Source of the DNA: Tethya wilhelma
Taxonomy: Eukaryota > Porifera > Demospongiae > Tethyida > Tethyidae
Reading direction: 5' to 3'
Length of the DNA stretch: 64,000 bases
Assembly (NCBI GenBank): GCA_964030475.1
Contig: CAXIPT010000026.1
Location: 1-64,000, forward strand
Shown here: one piece after another, positions 21,701 through 31,891 of the stretch
How positions within the stretch are numbered: position 1 is the stretch's first letter
How the letters are laid out: each line of letters begins with the position of its first letter
Position numbers and translations under genes: made by a program
Notes under the pieces: generated by a model
The model's input: only the letters and a program-made list of their open reading frames with translations
Databases searched by the model: none
What the model was told of the DNA's origin: nothing

Positions 21701-21984
21701 GCATGTACTGGAATGCTAAGTAGCCTGATAGATAGATACAGGCATACAAAATCTAGCCAGGCTGGGATACTTAGTACATACATGCCAATACATCTATGCT
21801 TACAAAGAAAGCAGGCTAACTCCAGTCTGTCTTGCAAGCAACAGTAGCGGTAACCCAAACAGCAGGATAGAAAACCACTAGGCTGACTAGGCCTGGGATC
21901 CGGGAACGAGACTAGAGTACCATGAGCATCATTGAAATAAACACAAATTCTAAATAACGCACACTAGATCAGTAGGTGTAGCCT

Positions 21985-22190
21985 CGAAGCTTCTCAGAGC
22001 CATACAGCAGAATAGGCATCACACAAGACTCGATCACCTCCCTAGAGGACAGAGGACTGATGTCGCCTTGGAAAACTCCAATGCTGCCAAAGTGGAAAAA
22101 AGCACGACGTGCCTTGCAGATGTTCCCTTCTACCGACTTTGATGCTGAGAGATCGCCTTTCCACCAGAATCCTAGGCACTTCCCAATGCT
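21985..22190 (-). pseudogene. LINE reverse-transcriptase C-terminal fragment
   Basis: The complement reads KCLGFWWKGDLSAS, then NICKARRAFFHFGSIGVFQG and SCVMPILLYGSE. This is the conserved block after the RT thumb of many animal LINE proteins. It is short, with no palm domain nearby, so it is a relic. It is a different LINE family from the one at 22886-24943. Confidence 0.65.
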
Positions 22191-22343
22191 GCCAGCCGGT
22201 GCTAGCTAGTTTTTCTCCGTGGTTTACCTGCACTAAAAAGTGGCAACGCAATGTACATGTAAATTGTCATTCCCACCGGGTATTTTTGACTGACAGACAA
22301 AATGACTGCTGTAATCCTCTGCTTTTTTTTTTTTTTTTTTTTC

Positions 22344-22882
22344 CAGAGAGCGTGTGCTGTGCCTGGTGTGTTCCAAGAGAGTGTGTGCTGTGCCTGGTGT
22401 GTTCCAAGAGAGTGCATGTGTGCTGTGTCTGGTGTGTTCCAAGAGAGTGCATGTGTGCTGTGCCTGGTGTGTTCCAAGAGAGTGTGTGCCGTGTGTATCG
22501 TGTGTTTCAAGAGAGTGAGTGCTGTGTCTGGAGTGTGTGCTGTGTCTGGTGTGTTCCCAGAGAGTGAGTGCTGTGCCTAGTGTGTTCCAAGAGAGTGAGT
22601 GCTGTGTCCAGCGTGTGCTGTGTCTGGTGTGTTCCAAGAGAGCGTGTGCTGTGTCTGGTGTGTTCCAAGAGAGTGAGTGCTGTGCCTAGTGTGTTCCAAG
22701 AGAGTGTGTGCTGTGTCTGGTGTGTTCCAAGAGAGTGTGTGCTGTGTATCGTGTGTTCCAAGAGAGTGTGTGCTGTGTCTAGTGTGTTCCAAGAGAGTGT
22801 GTGCTGTGTCTGGTGTGTTCCAAGAGAGTGTGTCCTGTGCCTATAGTGTGTTCCTAGAGAGTGTGTGCTGTGTCTAGTGTTT
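22344..22882 (+). repeat. 31-bp minisatellite, copy 2
   Basis: About 17 units of the same 31-bp repeat as at 12304, preceded by a T21-22 run (22322-22342). Some units are partly deleted, for example near 22530 and 22610. Open frames on both strands are a by-product of the repeat. Confidence 0.9.
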
Positions 22883-22889
22883 CTAGCTA

Positions 22890-24775
22890 CTTGAGAAACA
22901 CATTTACAATATCTTGTTGGAGCATTTAGTCGAAATGATCTGATCTCTCCACAACAATTTGGATTCCTACCAGGCAGAAGTACCACCACAGCTCTCATCG
23001 AGGTCATCGACCACTGGTGTAATTCCCTTGATAACCAGAATGAAGTCTGTGCAGTCTTTTTTTATTTAAGGAAGGCGTTTGACTCAGTGCCACACAGACT
23101 GCTATTACAAAAGTTGCTGGCCATTGGAGTCAACAAATACTTAGTTAGATGGCTGTGTGGATACTTGCTCAATAGGACACAATAAGTGGTAATAAACGGA
23201 GCCTCTTCGGTCTCAGACCACGTTTTATCAGGGGTTCCACAAGGGTCCAACTTGGGCCCACTACTATTCTTAGTGTACTTTGATGGTATTGCAAGAATCA
23301 ATCTGTCTACTAATTCCTCACTGACCATTTTTGCTGATGACCTGCTCCTCTATAGACCGATAAAATCTCTGATCGACTTTGAGTTGATTCAGCTGGACAT
23401 CAATGAAGTTGACCGCTGGGTGGATGAAAACTTTTTAACATTAAATGGAGCTAAATGTAAATTTATGGTTGTTTCACGCAAGCGTCACCCTTCTCTACCC
23501 CCAAGCAATCTCCAGCTAGGATCCGTCACTCTACAACATGTCTATGAGTACAAATATCTTAGCCTCGTTCCCAGGCTCCTCCCTCGCGAATATTTCCTTC
23601 GAAAATAAGGAGGGAGAGAGCCTGGTATCAAATATCACGTGCGTGACGTAGGCAGTTTTGAATTATGCATTTGAATGCGGTCAAGTTTTTCCTGGGAGTT
23701 ACCGCGAGCAAGACAGAATGGACAAAAACGCTTGAAAATAACTGTTGTATGCTTCTTTCAAGCTTCTTGAGCTAGCGAAGACCACAGAGTAAGCCTGTTA
23801 CTCGATATTTGTGATCGTCAGTTTGTTTGCGTGTCTTGTTGAGGGCTGACAGAAAGAGCGAGATCGAACTCTGAACGAAAAGAGCTGGTACGAGAGGCTA
23901 GTGTTTATCTGCCGTTGAATTGACGTTTGTTAGAGGCTTGTAAGTGTCCTTAGTCTTCTTTTATACCATCTTCGTCCACTAGCAGCTCTCGCAGTGTTAG
24001 TAGACTGGCAAAAACGGTGCTAAAGCCATGGACTGGATCACGTGAAAGTCTTGTTGCGGTCTTGTACCACTTAGCTCGCGTCCACCTTGGCGTCCACCTC
24101 TACGTCACGCACGTGATATTTGATACCAGGCTCTCTCCCTCCTTATTTTCGAAGGAAATATTCGCGAGGGAGGAGCCTGGGAACGAGGCTACAAATATCT
24201 AGGTCTCCTACTAAATGCAAGTCTATCGTGGTCTGATCACACTCAGGCAGTTGTTAACAAGGCCAGAAGGCTAGTGGGTCTCCTGTATAGAAGATTTTAT
24301 ACATATTTGAACAGTCAAGATCTCCTACAACTATACAAGAGCTACATAAGACCTCATCTGGAGTATGCCAGTCCAGTTTGGGATCCTTTCCTAAAAAAGG
24401 ACATTACGGCGTTGGAATCAGTTCATAAGTTTGCTCTTCGGATGTGCAGGAAAAATTGGTCAGCCTCTTATGATGAGCTTGTTGCCTGGGCTAACGTACA
24501 GTCACTAGAACAAAGAAGGATGTACCTAAAGCTTTGTATTCTCTACAAACTTGTTTATACTACTCTCCCAAATCAACTGAGACACAGGCCTGTATACGCT
24601 GATATCAGGAGCCACCACTCAATGATGCTTATAATATCTAACTCTGCGAGAACCAATACTTACCACCATTCATTTTACCTGGACACAGTTAGAGTGTGGA
24701 ATGGGCTGCCCAATGAAGTAGTAACTGGATCGTTCTCTCATTTTAAGAACTTGCTTTTGTCACATCATTTTTAAT
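22890..24775 (+). pseudogene. Reverse transcriptase, broken
   Basis: In one frame from about 22890: PQQFGFLPGRSTT, RKAFDSVPHRLL, SGVPQGSNLGPLL, IFADDLLLYR, then across the MITE YEYKYL/GLLLNASLSW, LYKSYIRPHLEYASPVWDP and a C-terminal VRVWNGLPNEVV to the stop at 24772. The catalytic FADD is intact, but the first palm Asp position reads Tyr (FFYLRKAFD). An in-frame TAA lies at about 23182, inside RTQ-VVINGA. The endonuclease half is missing. Confidence 0.85.
23560..24191. mobile_element. MULE-type MITE with 9-bp target duplication
   Basis: Ends are TAGCCTCGTTCCCAGGCTCC and the inverse GGAGCCTGGGAACGAGGCTA. The terminal inverted repeat extends for more than 80 bp, through GAATATTTCCTTCGAAAATA. 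It is flanked by CAAATATCT at 23551-23559 and 24192-24200. Removing the element and one duplicate restores the RT frame. TIR length and 9-bp duplication fit the Mutator superfamily. No transposase inside. Confidence 0.88.
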
Positions 24776-24942
24776 ATTGTGAGCTGAGACTGTTTTTTTT
24801 TTAATGCTGTAATTAATTTGCTAACTTTAATGTTTATGTAGTAGGTAGCGTCACTTATTAGCTTCCAGCTATCTGACTGTCTACCCTTGCAAATGTAATT
24901 GTTCACTTGCATAAATATTATAATAGAAAAAAAAAAAAAAAA

Positions 24943-25890
24943 TTTTGATCATGTCACTTGAAAAGTGTCTACGTATGATATTATAATAGTCCTGTGTGCA
25001 TTGTGCCTGCAAATGCTTCGAATCCGTTGATGTGATCATTAGCTTGTTTTAATCTTGTGCTGCTATTGTTTGTTTTTATCTTTATTGTTGCTCTTCTAAT
25101 TGCTGCTTGTGCCTGTAGCTACGAAATTTGAGACTGTAATTACTGTATTTGAGGTGGGGTGGCAGTTATTACCTTTCTACAGTGTCTGTTCTTCATTCAC
25201 TCACTGTAAACACAAGGTGTTCTTGTGTGTGTATAGCACTTCCATGATTGCTTCCTCTTTTCTTGCAGAGTGAAGTGAATGCACATGCAGAAATTCAATG
25301 GAGATAGTCGACACCAACAGTTACTAATCTTATCAAGATAACTGTGTAACAGTAACTATCAGATTCTATATACCGCACTCGTGTGTATATTATGTATTTC
25401 AAATTACACATTAGCACTGTGTGCATTTCATATGACCGTATCCATCATAATGGAAATATAGATTTATACGGTTAAAATAATAACATTAATAATTTTAGAC
25501 ATGCCACAAGAATATTGATCAATATAATTATATTATTTTTGTTCATGAGCATTTATTAGCTATTATAATTGTCATTCAAATAATTTGTCCTTTGCATTTG
25601 TGCATAAAATATTATAGAAAAAAACAAACATTATAGCACAAAATTCGAACCATTATGTTATTTACTTCTTTAATTTAATTGTTCTCTCTCTCGTCAAACG
25701 AGAAGTCCTGATAGTTGTCTAGTAGTTAATAGACTCTTGTACCAAATAAACAACAAAAAAGTTTTTTTCCAAAAAATTGACGAAAATGAGTAGTGTATCC
25801 TCCCCCATGGCCCAATGATCACACAATAAATTAAAGTTGAATATCATAACAATACATATTACACTAAATTACATAATAATTATTATATGC
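24943..25890. repeat. Segmental paralog tail, copy 2
   Basis: Matches 12585-12618, 13790-14265 and 15011-15390 in order and orientation, without the Helitron and MITE insertions present there. Non-coding. Confidence 0.85.
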
Positions 25891-25915
25891 ACACAAACAC
25901 GAATATATAGTTTGT

Positions 25916-26330
25916 TCAAGGGATCGTTGAAATCACTTTGATTTGCCCCTGGCTGTTAGCAGCCAGCAAGCGGTTTTGCTGTCCTAGAGAGAGAGAGAGA
26001 GAGATGATTATTGACATAGAAACAAACATAACACACCTTCCTCCAGCAGACAGCGCTAACAAAGTCATTGTTGGGAGGCTGTTGTTGGGCTGCACCACTA
26101 TTAGGCATATCTGCACCACTATTAGGTGTATCTTCATCATCAGACTGCACATGAATGTGTGCATGAGTACATCATGTGAACATCATTAGCTGACGGTCAT
26201 TTGCAGCTTGGTCTATATGTGACTTACGAGAAGTTGATTAGTTGGCATACGAAATTTATATATACGACAGCATTGGATTCAACACCTTCTTGCTATAAAC
26301 ATATTATGATTGTAACAGACATGTTGTGTT
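25916..26330 (-). pseudogene. Duplicated COP1 3' exons, copy 2
   Basis: Exon copies lie at 26144-26037 (ends SAVCWRK) and 25983-25916. The latter has a 2-nt insertion (CG at about 25971) that shifts the terminal frame. A partial copy of the preceding exon lies at about 26230-26310. It lies directly downstream of the main COP1 exons in the same orientation, so it is a tandem partial duplication. Confidence 0.8.
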
Positions 26331-26655
26331 TTGAAACACATGTACACAAAGTGTATATAAATACATGAAGGAATGGCTATCACTAATGCACCAAGCAACC
26401 AAGTGGCTACTTGCAATTGTTGTCATTTACAGAAAAAATAGTGGAATGTTATTGTATGCAATTGCAAACTATAAATTTGATGGTTTCCTTTCAGTCTAAG
26501 AATGTGTATACATAACATGCACATAGTTCTAACGTCCTTATTTAATTATCAATGATCACAATGTCATGAATGTCTCAATAATATATACAATAAAAGTTCA
26601 ATATCACGATGTGCATGTACACACACAGGCAAGGAATAATAGTATAACTGTTCCT
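26331..26655. other. Downstream flank of COP1
   Basis: AT-rich sequence with no open frame. Parts around 26540-26610 (ATAAAAGTTCAATATCAC) resemble 15345-15385 and 25830-25850, extending the triplicated segment. Confidence 0.45.
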
Positions 26656-27937
26656 TCAAGGGATCATTGAGATCACTTTGATGTGCCCCTGACTGTTAGC
26701 AGCCAGCAAGGTTGTGCTGTCCTGAGAGAGAGAGGAGAGAGAGGATTATTGACACAGAAAATAAACATACCATACCTTCCTCCAACAGACAGAGCTCACA
26801 AAGTCAGTGGAATTATTATTGTCATTGTTGGGAGGCTGTTGCTGGGCTGCACCACTGGTAGGTATATCTGCACCACTATTAGGTGTATCTGCATCATCGG
26901 ACTGCACATGAATTTGTGCATGAGTACATACATGTGAACATCATTAGCTGACGGTCATTTGCAGCTTGGTCTATATGTGACTTACGAGAAGTTGATTAGT
27001 TGGCATACGAAACTTGTACGACAGCATTGGATTTGACACCTTCTTGCTATAAACATAGACAGAGTTGTCCTCAGAGCCTGTGTTGAATGTGTTTAATATG
27101 TACTCTTGATAACAGGTAATGTTGAATCACTCAAAAACAAATAGTAAATTAACCTACCACAGGCAATGAAATCACTGCAGACAGAGAGACCGACAAAATT
27201 CTTCTCATTGGTATGGCCTTTGTAGGTCCTCAGGCACTGTCCATTCCTCACATCCCACATCTTCAATTCACTGTCTGTTGATCTACGTGCGTGAATAACG
27301 ACACATATCAATGTTATGCAAGGTAGGTCCTCCAAACATATGAATACACTATTGAACAGGGTGGGGCACATAGCGAGACTTACGCTGACACTATCTCATT
27401 GTCACTGATGAACTGCACATACGAGACGGCTTTGCGATGACCTTTGAGTTCGTGAACCTGTTGCTTTGGTTCTCGCAAGTCAACATAGTGGATGGCGTGA
27501 TCTGGAACAAATGAAACAAAGACCATTACTGAACATCAAGTCGCTACAATATTCAACATAATAATTTGTCATACCTGCAGATCCATAGGCCAACATGTAT
27601 CGAAATGTTGGGTGAAACCTAACTGCACAAACATTTGCAGTTGCTTCAAGGGTGTAAATTGACTGAAGACGAGTGCTAGTCCACAACTTAACTGCATTCA
27701 AAAGGGCAAGCATCAAACGCTGGGTGGGCATTAACCAGCCATAACTAACCCGTGCAGTCATCTGAACCTGAAGCAAATAGAGTTGGTTCTGTGGGATTGA
27801 ACACAACTGACCACACCCTCTTGCTGTGCTCGTTGTGAATGGCAATCTTGTTCCCAGAGTGGGCATCCCATATGCTGACACAGCCATTGTAGTCACTGGA
27901 TGCCAACTGAACACTGTGGTACGGATTGAAGCACAAC
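26656..27937 (-). CDS. COP1: COP1 (RFWD2) E3 ligase WD40 domain, C-terminal exons only
   Basis: Seven exons on the complement: 27937-27750, 27691-27575, 27501-27384, 27282-27158, 27077-26986, 26901-26776 and 26721-26656 (stop at 26658-26656), all GT-AG with phases that join. Key segments are [97 protein letters not shown] and [14 protein letters not shown]. This order and the SAVCWR/AANSQG ending are specific to COP1. COP1 binds substrates through this WD40 propeller in the COP1-DET1-CUL4 ubiquitin ligase. A Gln/Asn-rich insert precedes DFVSSVCW. The RING, coiled coil and first WD40 blades are absent upstream, where repeats begin, so the copy is partial or the assembly is broken. Confidence 0.88.
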
Positions 27938-28566
27938 CTGGGGGGGGTTAGCTGTACACATTTGCTAGCTAGAATGATGTGAAGTTTTACCATTGAACAT
28001 GATTTGTAGCAGAAGCTCATGGTCTTGGGTTTTCTAAAATTGTGCCAAGCAGCACACAGGAATTCATCGTGTAATTTTAGCAGAACCATTTTCCCTCCAT
28101 GGAGATAACCTGTACTGCCAAGCTCAGGTGCTGTTGTTACACACACTTGTATGACTGTATGTATCATTCATTAACAATGCATGTATGCATGTGCCTGCAG
28201 CTCTGACATATTGCACCATATAGTTTAGTTATTTTTCAAGGCTGAAATGTGCTTGTGGTTGGCTTGTGTGTGTGCATTGAATCTGTGGGGTGTGTGAATA
28301 TCATTGGAAGAGTAAAGTTGTACTTAATCAATGACATGTGAACCAGATTTCTATAAATTCAAATCCCATTCCAATAACCATGGCATTGCAGCACACAGGA
28401 ATTCATCGTGTAATTTTAGCAGCCATTCCATCTTGTTTGCTCGCTTTTTTACGATTTGACCATTCCTGTGTCTCATTACATTTCCAATGTTTTTTTATAC
28501 TGTGGTTCTAACTATAATTATATAAAAAAAACATAAAAACACACCAGTATTATCAGTTTTAAATCT
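27938..28566. repeat. Repeat-rich gap between COP1 and the Crinkler-type gene
   Basis: A 34-nt sequence containing CAGCACACAGGAATTCATCG occurs twice, at about 28050-28083 and 28388-28421. A half unit of the palindromic element family (CCATTCCATCTTGTTTGCTC ... TCATTACATTTCCAATGTTT) lies at 28423-28497. No further COP1 exon was recognised. Confidence 0.55.
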
Positions 28567-30096
28567 TCAAAAAAATCCATCACCTCTATACCACTGATTT
28601 CTTGCGTCTAAAAAATATACATTCTCATCTGTTCCTTTCTTCTCGAACTCTGGTGTTGAATACACATAATGCCAACTAACTTGTTTGATAGAATTATTCT
28701 TTTCTTTAAGCTTTGATTCATAGTATTTAATAACAGACCAATTTCTATTCACTTTCATGGTAGTCAAAGAATCTATTTTCGATCCATGACGACTATATTG
28801 TGTAAAGGATGTCTGTACGTAGTATACTTTAGCTTGTGAATTTCGGCAATCAAAAATTGCAGCGTCAGCGGCCGGATGGTATGGAGCAAAGTTTACAAGA
28901 ATGATAGTTCCCTTGTTGATGATGGGTGGCATGTCTCCTATTTCTTTCTGGCAAAAAGTTTCTATTGGTTTTGGGATGTCAAGCGTTTGACCATGACAAT
29001 TGTGTGCAGTATTCTTTTGAAACTGTAATAACATTAGGGTGTGTTTCTCCAATGATTGCCAGTCGGTCCAGGAATCTTCACATGATATTAGTCCTTCAAG
29101 CTCAAGAATAAGATTCATGTAGATAGGAGACACGAGGCATCCACGGCCACCGTCCAAAACATACCCTAGTCCACATTGAACTACTTCATCCAACGGATTA
29201 CACAACTGATTAGAAATGACAAAATTCTTTAACAATTTAGCAACTTTGGTACGATCACCTTCCTTTAGACGCACTAGAGAAAAGAGCTGCCTTTGTAACT
29301 CTACTTCCATTTGTTTTAATCCCTTCTTACATCCTAAATCTACGCAATAGTCCAAGTACCGGGGAACTCCACCAGTAATATAAACCAGTTTTTGTAAACC
29401 TTCTTCAGTGAGTTCTTGAAAGTCTTTTTCTGAAGGAAGCGTTAAGACCGATGAAGAATCGACAGTTTTGATATTAACTCCTCTTTTTACAAGCAGGGCT
29501 TTAGAGTGACTTTGGTCAAGAGGACAAAAATCCACAATCAGAGACGTACCATCTCCACGTATTTTACGGATTTTGTCTGTCACGTCTCTATTCATTACGC
29601 CAGCAGAGAATATTCCAACGATGTACTTAAATCGTAAAGGATGGATATAAAAACTAATATCAGAAGGACTTATGTCCTGCATATTATCCAGTATGAGCAA
29701 TTCAATTTTTTCTTCCGACAACTGAGAGAGTGTTTCACAAATATCATTAGAATAATTTTGACCGAAATCATAGTAGGCTGACTTCAATCCAAATTCGTCT
29801 CGGTTATGCAACAATTTGCCACTAGTGGTTTTACCACATCCTTTAGGGCCCAGCACCAATATGGTAGAATATTTGGAAGTTGGCTTTACCATTATTTCAA
29901 CCATTTCTCTAAGATTTGTATCGCATGGTGTGTCGATAATTTTTTCCTCATCAACATTCATCTTAGCCATGCACTCATCAACTTCTTCTCTCAACCATTT
30001 TGATTTGTTTGATAAGCGTGGTTGTTTTGCAAGTGGTTCTACCTCCTCCAGGCGCGTTGTTGATGTTCCTTCTTCTTCCATGCTCCCTGCTTCCAT
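28567..30096 (-). CDS. Crinkler/RHS-type protein: P-loop NTPase plus nuclease-like domain
   Basis: A 509-codon intronless frame starting at ATG 30096. The first 60 residues are acidic and Lys-rich. Walker A is GPKGCGKTT (about 83-91) and Walker B is IELLILDN (about 131-138), followed by a helical STAND/AAA-like region with GGVPRYLDYC. The C-terminal 110 residues contain AADAAIFD (Asp about 411) and VYYVQTS (Gln about 428), then VSWHYVYSTP. This matches the D...QxT pattern of the restriction-endonuclease-like domain that follows the NTPase in Crinkler and retrotransposon-hot-spot proteins. Those proteins are thought to derive from mobile elements and to act in conflict or effector roles. The activity here is not shown. 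The frame is fully open. A truncated inverted copy is at 34256. Confidence 0.68.
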   Translation of the reverse strand: MEAGSMEEEGTSTTRLEEVEPLAKQPRLSNKSKWLREEVDECMAKMNVDEEKIIDTPCDTNLREMVEIMVKPTSKYSTILVLGPKGCGKTTSGKLLHNRDEFGLKSAYYDFGQNYSNDICETLSQLSEEKIELLILDNMQDISPSDISFYIHPLRFKYIVGIFSAGVMNRDVTDKIRKIRGDGTSLIVDFCPLDQSHSKALLVKRGVNIKTVDSSSVLTLPSEKDFQELTEEGLQKLVYITGGVPRYLDYCVDLGCKKGLKQMEVELQRQLFSLVRLKEGDRTKVAKLLKNFVISNQLCNPLDEVVQCGLGYVLDGGRGCLVSPIYMNLILELEGLISCEDSWTDWQSLEKHTLMLLQFQKNTAHNCHGQTLDIPKPIETFCQKEIGDMPPIINKGTIILVNFAPYHPAADAAIFDCRNSQAKVYYVQTSFTQYSRHGSKIDSLTTMKVNRNWSVIKYYESKLKEKNNSIKQVSWHYVYSTPEFEKKGTDENVYFLDARNQWYRGDGFF

Positions 30097-30556
30097 GCTT
30101 CCAAAAGTTGGGGTGTTGAACTAGCATATGAAAACAAAAAAGGAGACATACCGAAAATTTCGCAGTTAAAATATTTTCGTAGATTCCACCCGAGCTATAA
30201 GCACATGTGTATAGTTAGGTGCAGGCATGTTGTGAGAAGCTATAAGCACATGTGTAGAGTTAGGTGTAGGTAACAACAACTCCAAAATCAATTACCGTAT
30301 GGCCGGTTATTTTGGCGAGAATTAAATTTGGCGAAAGGGAGCTCAAACGATATTGGCGAACATTAATTTTGGCGTAGTTTCTTTTACACGGGAAAAAGTG
30401 CCACTGTTAATGTAAAAGGCTCTCAGCAGAGTCAGCTAGACTGCTTCTTAGCTTCATCGCATGAAAAAGCTTTCTCCAATCTAGAAGAAAAACAAAAAGA
30501 AGGCGTAGCTACTAACTTCGCCGTATTACATAATGCACTTTCCAAGTTTCACTCGA
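29681..30556 (-). repeat. Arm of an 876-bp inverted duplication
   Basis: Pairs with 33796-34671. It includes the first 138 or so codons and the upstream region of the Crinkler-type gene. Few differences are seen (Asn30/Lys, Met69/Thr). Confidence 0.85.
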
Positions 30557-30767
30557 CCCTGCACTTAGATAGCAAGTTTCAAGCTATTTCGTGGAGAACT
30601 GTGGAGAAAACGTAGCTCTATATCGTTCTATCGTGATCGCACCGGCGCGTATTCCAATATTTACGTTTTGCCATTTAAATTTTGGCGGATTTAATTTTGA
30701 CGATTTGGCGAAATTCGCCAATTTCGCCAAAATAAAAATCCTCGCCAAAGTTTCCGTCTATACAGTA
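30293..30767. mobile_element. MITE with GGCGAA-rich ends
   Basis: The left end TACCGTATGGCCGGTTATTT and the inverse of the right end (TACTGTATAGACGGAAACTT) form an imperfect inverted repeat. Both continue into TTGGCGAG. Many TTGGCGAA units occur inside. A TA target site is likely. Its 5' part is copied in the inverted arm at 33796-34060. Confidence 0.55.
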
Positions 30768-31417
30768 TACAATATTCCACACTACACCATACTTACATGA
30801 CTGCATGTCTCAACTGACAAATAAAAGGGAGCATAAAAGCACCGTGACAAGCAGCTTGCATCAAATAAACAAGGGAACACAGAGGCTGCATACAAAACAG
30901 CTAAAAGGGGTACACACAGGCTGGGCTATCAAGACCAACAAATACAGAGGCTGCATACACTCTCAAATTTGATGAGCTATTCCAGAAAATAGGCACACGC
31001 ACCATGGGGGTGACTAATTACGTACGAGGAAAGGTACTTGTAATGTGCCCAGCAGCCGCTCAAAGAGGCACACTATAGGAGTCCAAGAACAAAGAGAAAT
31101 TTATGTCGTGCATACAGCAAAAAAAAAAAACAAAAAAAACCTCCAAAATCATATTATATATGTGAAGCCCGGCAGTAAAAATCAAAGATTAAGCAAAAAT
31201 ACTAGTTTTGAGGAAAATACAGTTAAAGTTTGAGTTCTAAAACTAAGACTAAGCTTGAACAACAGGAATTACACGTGCTATTACAATACAGCATAGTAAG
31301 GTACAAAGCAAACTAGTATGGTTTCAGTTGTAGTTGACACAATTTTAGTCTGTAACCCAGTGAACTTTGACCCCAAACCACATGTTTAGAATGTTCAAGT
31401 GAGTTTTACCTCAGAAA
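30768..31417. other. No gene seen; dispersed repeat at 30850-30960
   Basis: AGAGGCTGCATACA occurs twice (30882, 30952) and, with CACACAGGCTGGGCTA, matches the inverse of 18560-18650. Poly-A runs lie at about 31112-31138. No conserved protein was recognised. Confidence 0.45.
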
Positions 31418-31722
31418 ATGGAAGAACAAGCTTGTACCACAAGGAAGCGTGCTAGAAGGCAAGTCACAAAAAGTACATAACTTCGCCATGATGTTCTGGA
31501 GGAAGTCGAAAGCAGCACAGTACAGTCTTCCTCTACCTTTTCAAGCAAGCATACTTGTCAGACCCATGAGTCCCAGCAAAAATGCCCTGTTGACCTGCTA
31601 GAGAGTGCTGATCCCGAAAAGCTCAACTACTGGCTCTCACGCTTTGTAGTCGAAGCAAGGCGTAAGGATGGCGAACCTTATCCTGCACGCTTACTATCTA
31701 ATCTTCTTTCTGGACTATTGAG
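31418..31722 (+). pseudogene. Crypton-like / DUF3504 exon fragment
   Basis: From ATG 31418 the frame reads MEEQACTTRKRARR, meets an in-frame TAA at 31478-31480, and then continues open into LNYWLSRFVVEARRKDGEPY followed by PARLLSNLLSGLLR. That is the N-terminal SAM-like segment of Crypton tyrosine recombinases and their host relatives (ZMYM, QRICH1). It ends at a possible GT donor (31723). No catalytic recombinase part was found downstream. One stop codon makes this copy defective. Confidence 0.6.
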
Positions 31723-31891
31723 GTATGGCCATTCTAGAAGTAGGCTCATTATGACTTTGAATTTGTGATATCGTATTCAGTGTGCAAGTATATGCTTTAT
31801 TTTATCACTACTAGTCTAGAATTTGTCACTTATTTTGTCTTTCACTCACTGTTGTTCATTATAGTTTACATCTGGTTTGAGTTTGCCGCCA

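Larger units (their letters stand above)
22886..24942 (+). mobile_element. 5'-truncated LINE (non-LTR retrotransposon)
   Basis: Inserted in the duplicated segment: copy 1 reads straight through at 12580. It ends in a poly-A run (24926-24942). It encodes only the RT and C-terminal part, is interrupted by a MITE at 23560-24191, and carries a stop codon, so it is dead. The family looks CR1/L2/Rex-like from the RT style, with moderate certainty. Confidence 0.8.

Noticed and set aside
22302..23007. Further Cys-rich and His/Thr-rich open frames, and a possible CRISPR-like direct-repeat array
   Set aside because: Units are contiguous with no unique spacers and the host is an animal; it is the second minisatellite copy.
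27093..28167. WD40 exons first considered as CSTF1
   Set aside because: The order of motifs, [10 protein letters not shown], and the [14 protein letters not shown] ending match COP1, not CSTF1.
27745..28167. Upstream part of the 140-codon frame as the missing COP1 exon
   Set aside because: Residues encoded above 27937 show no match to COP1, and a clear splice acceptor (CCCCCAG) sits at 27938-27939; part of the stretch is a duplicated repeat.
29806..30124. Plus-strand frames over the start of the Crinkler-type gene
   Set aside because: They are antisense shadows, also seen in the inverted copy at 34228-34546.
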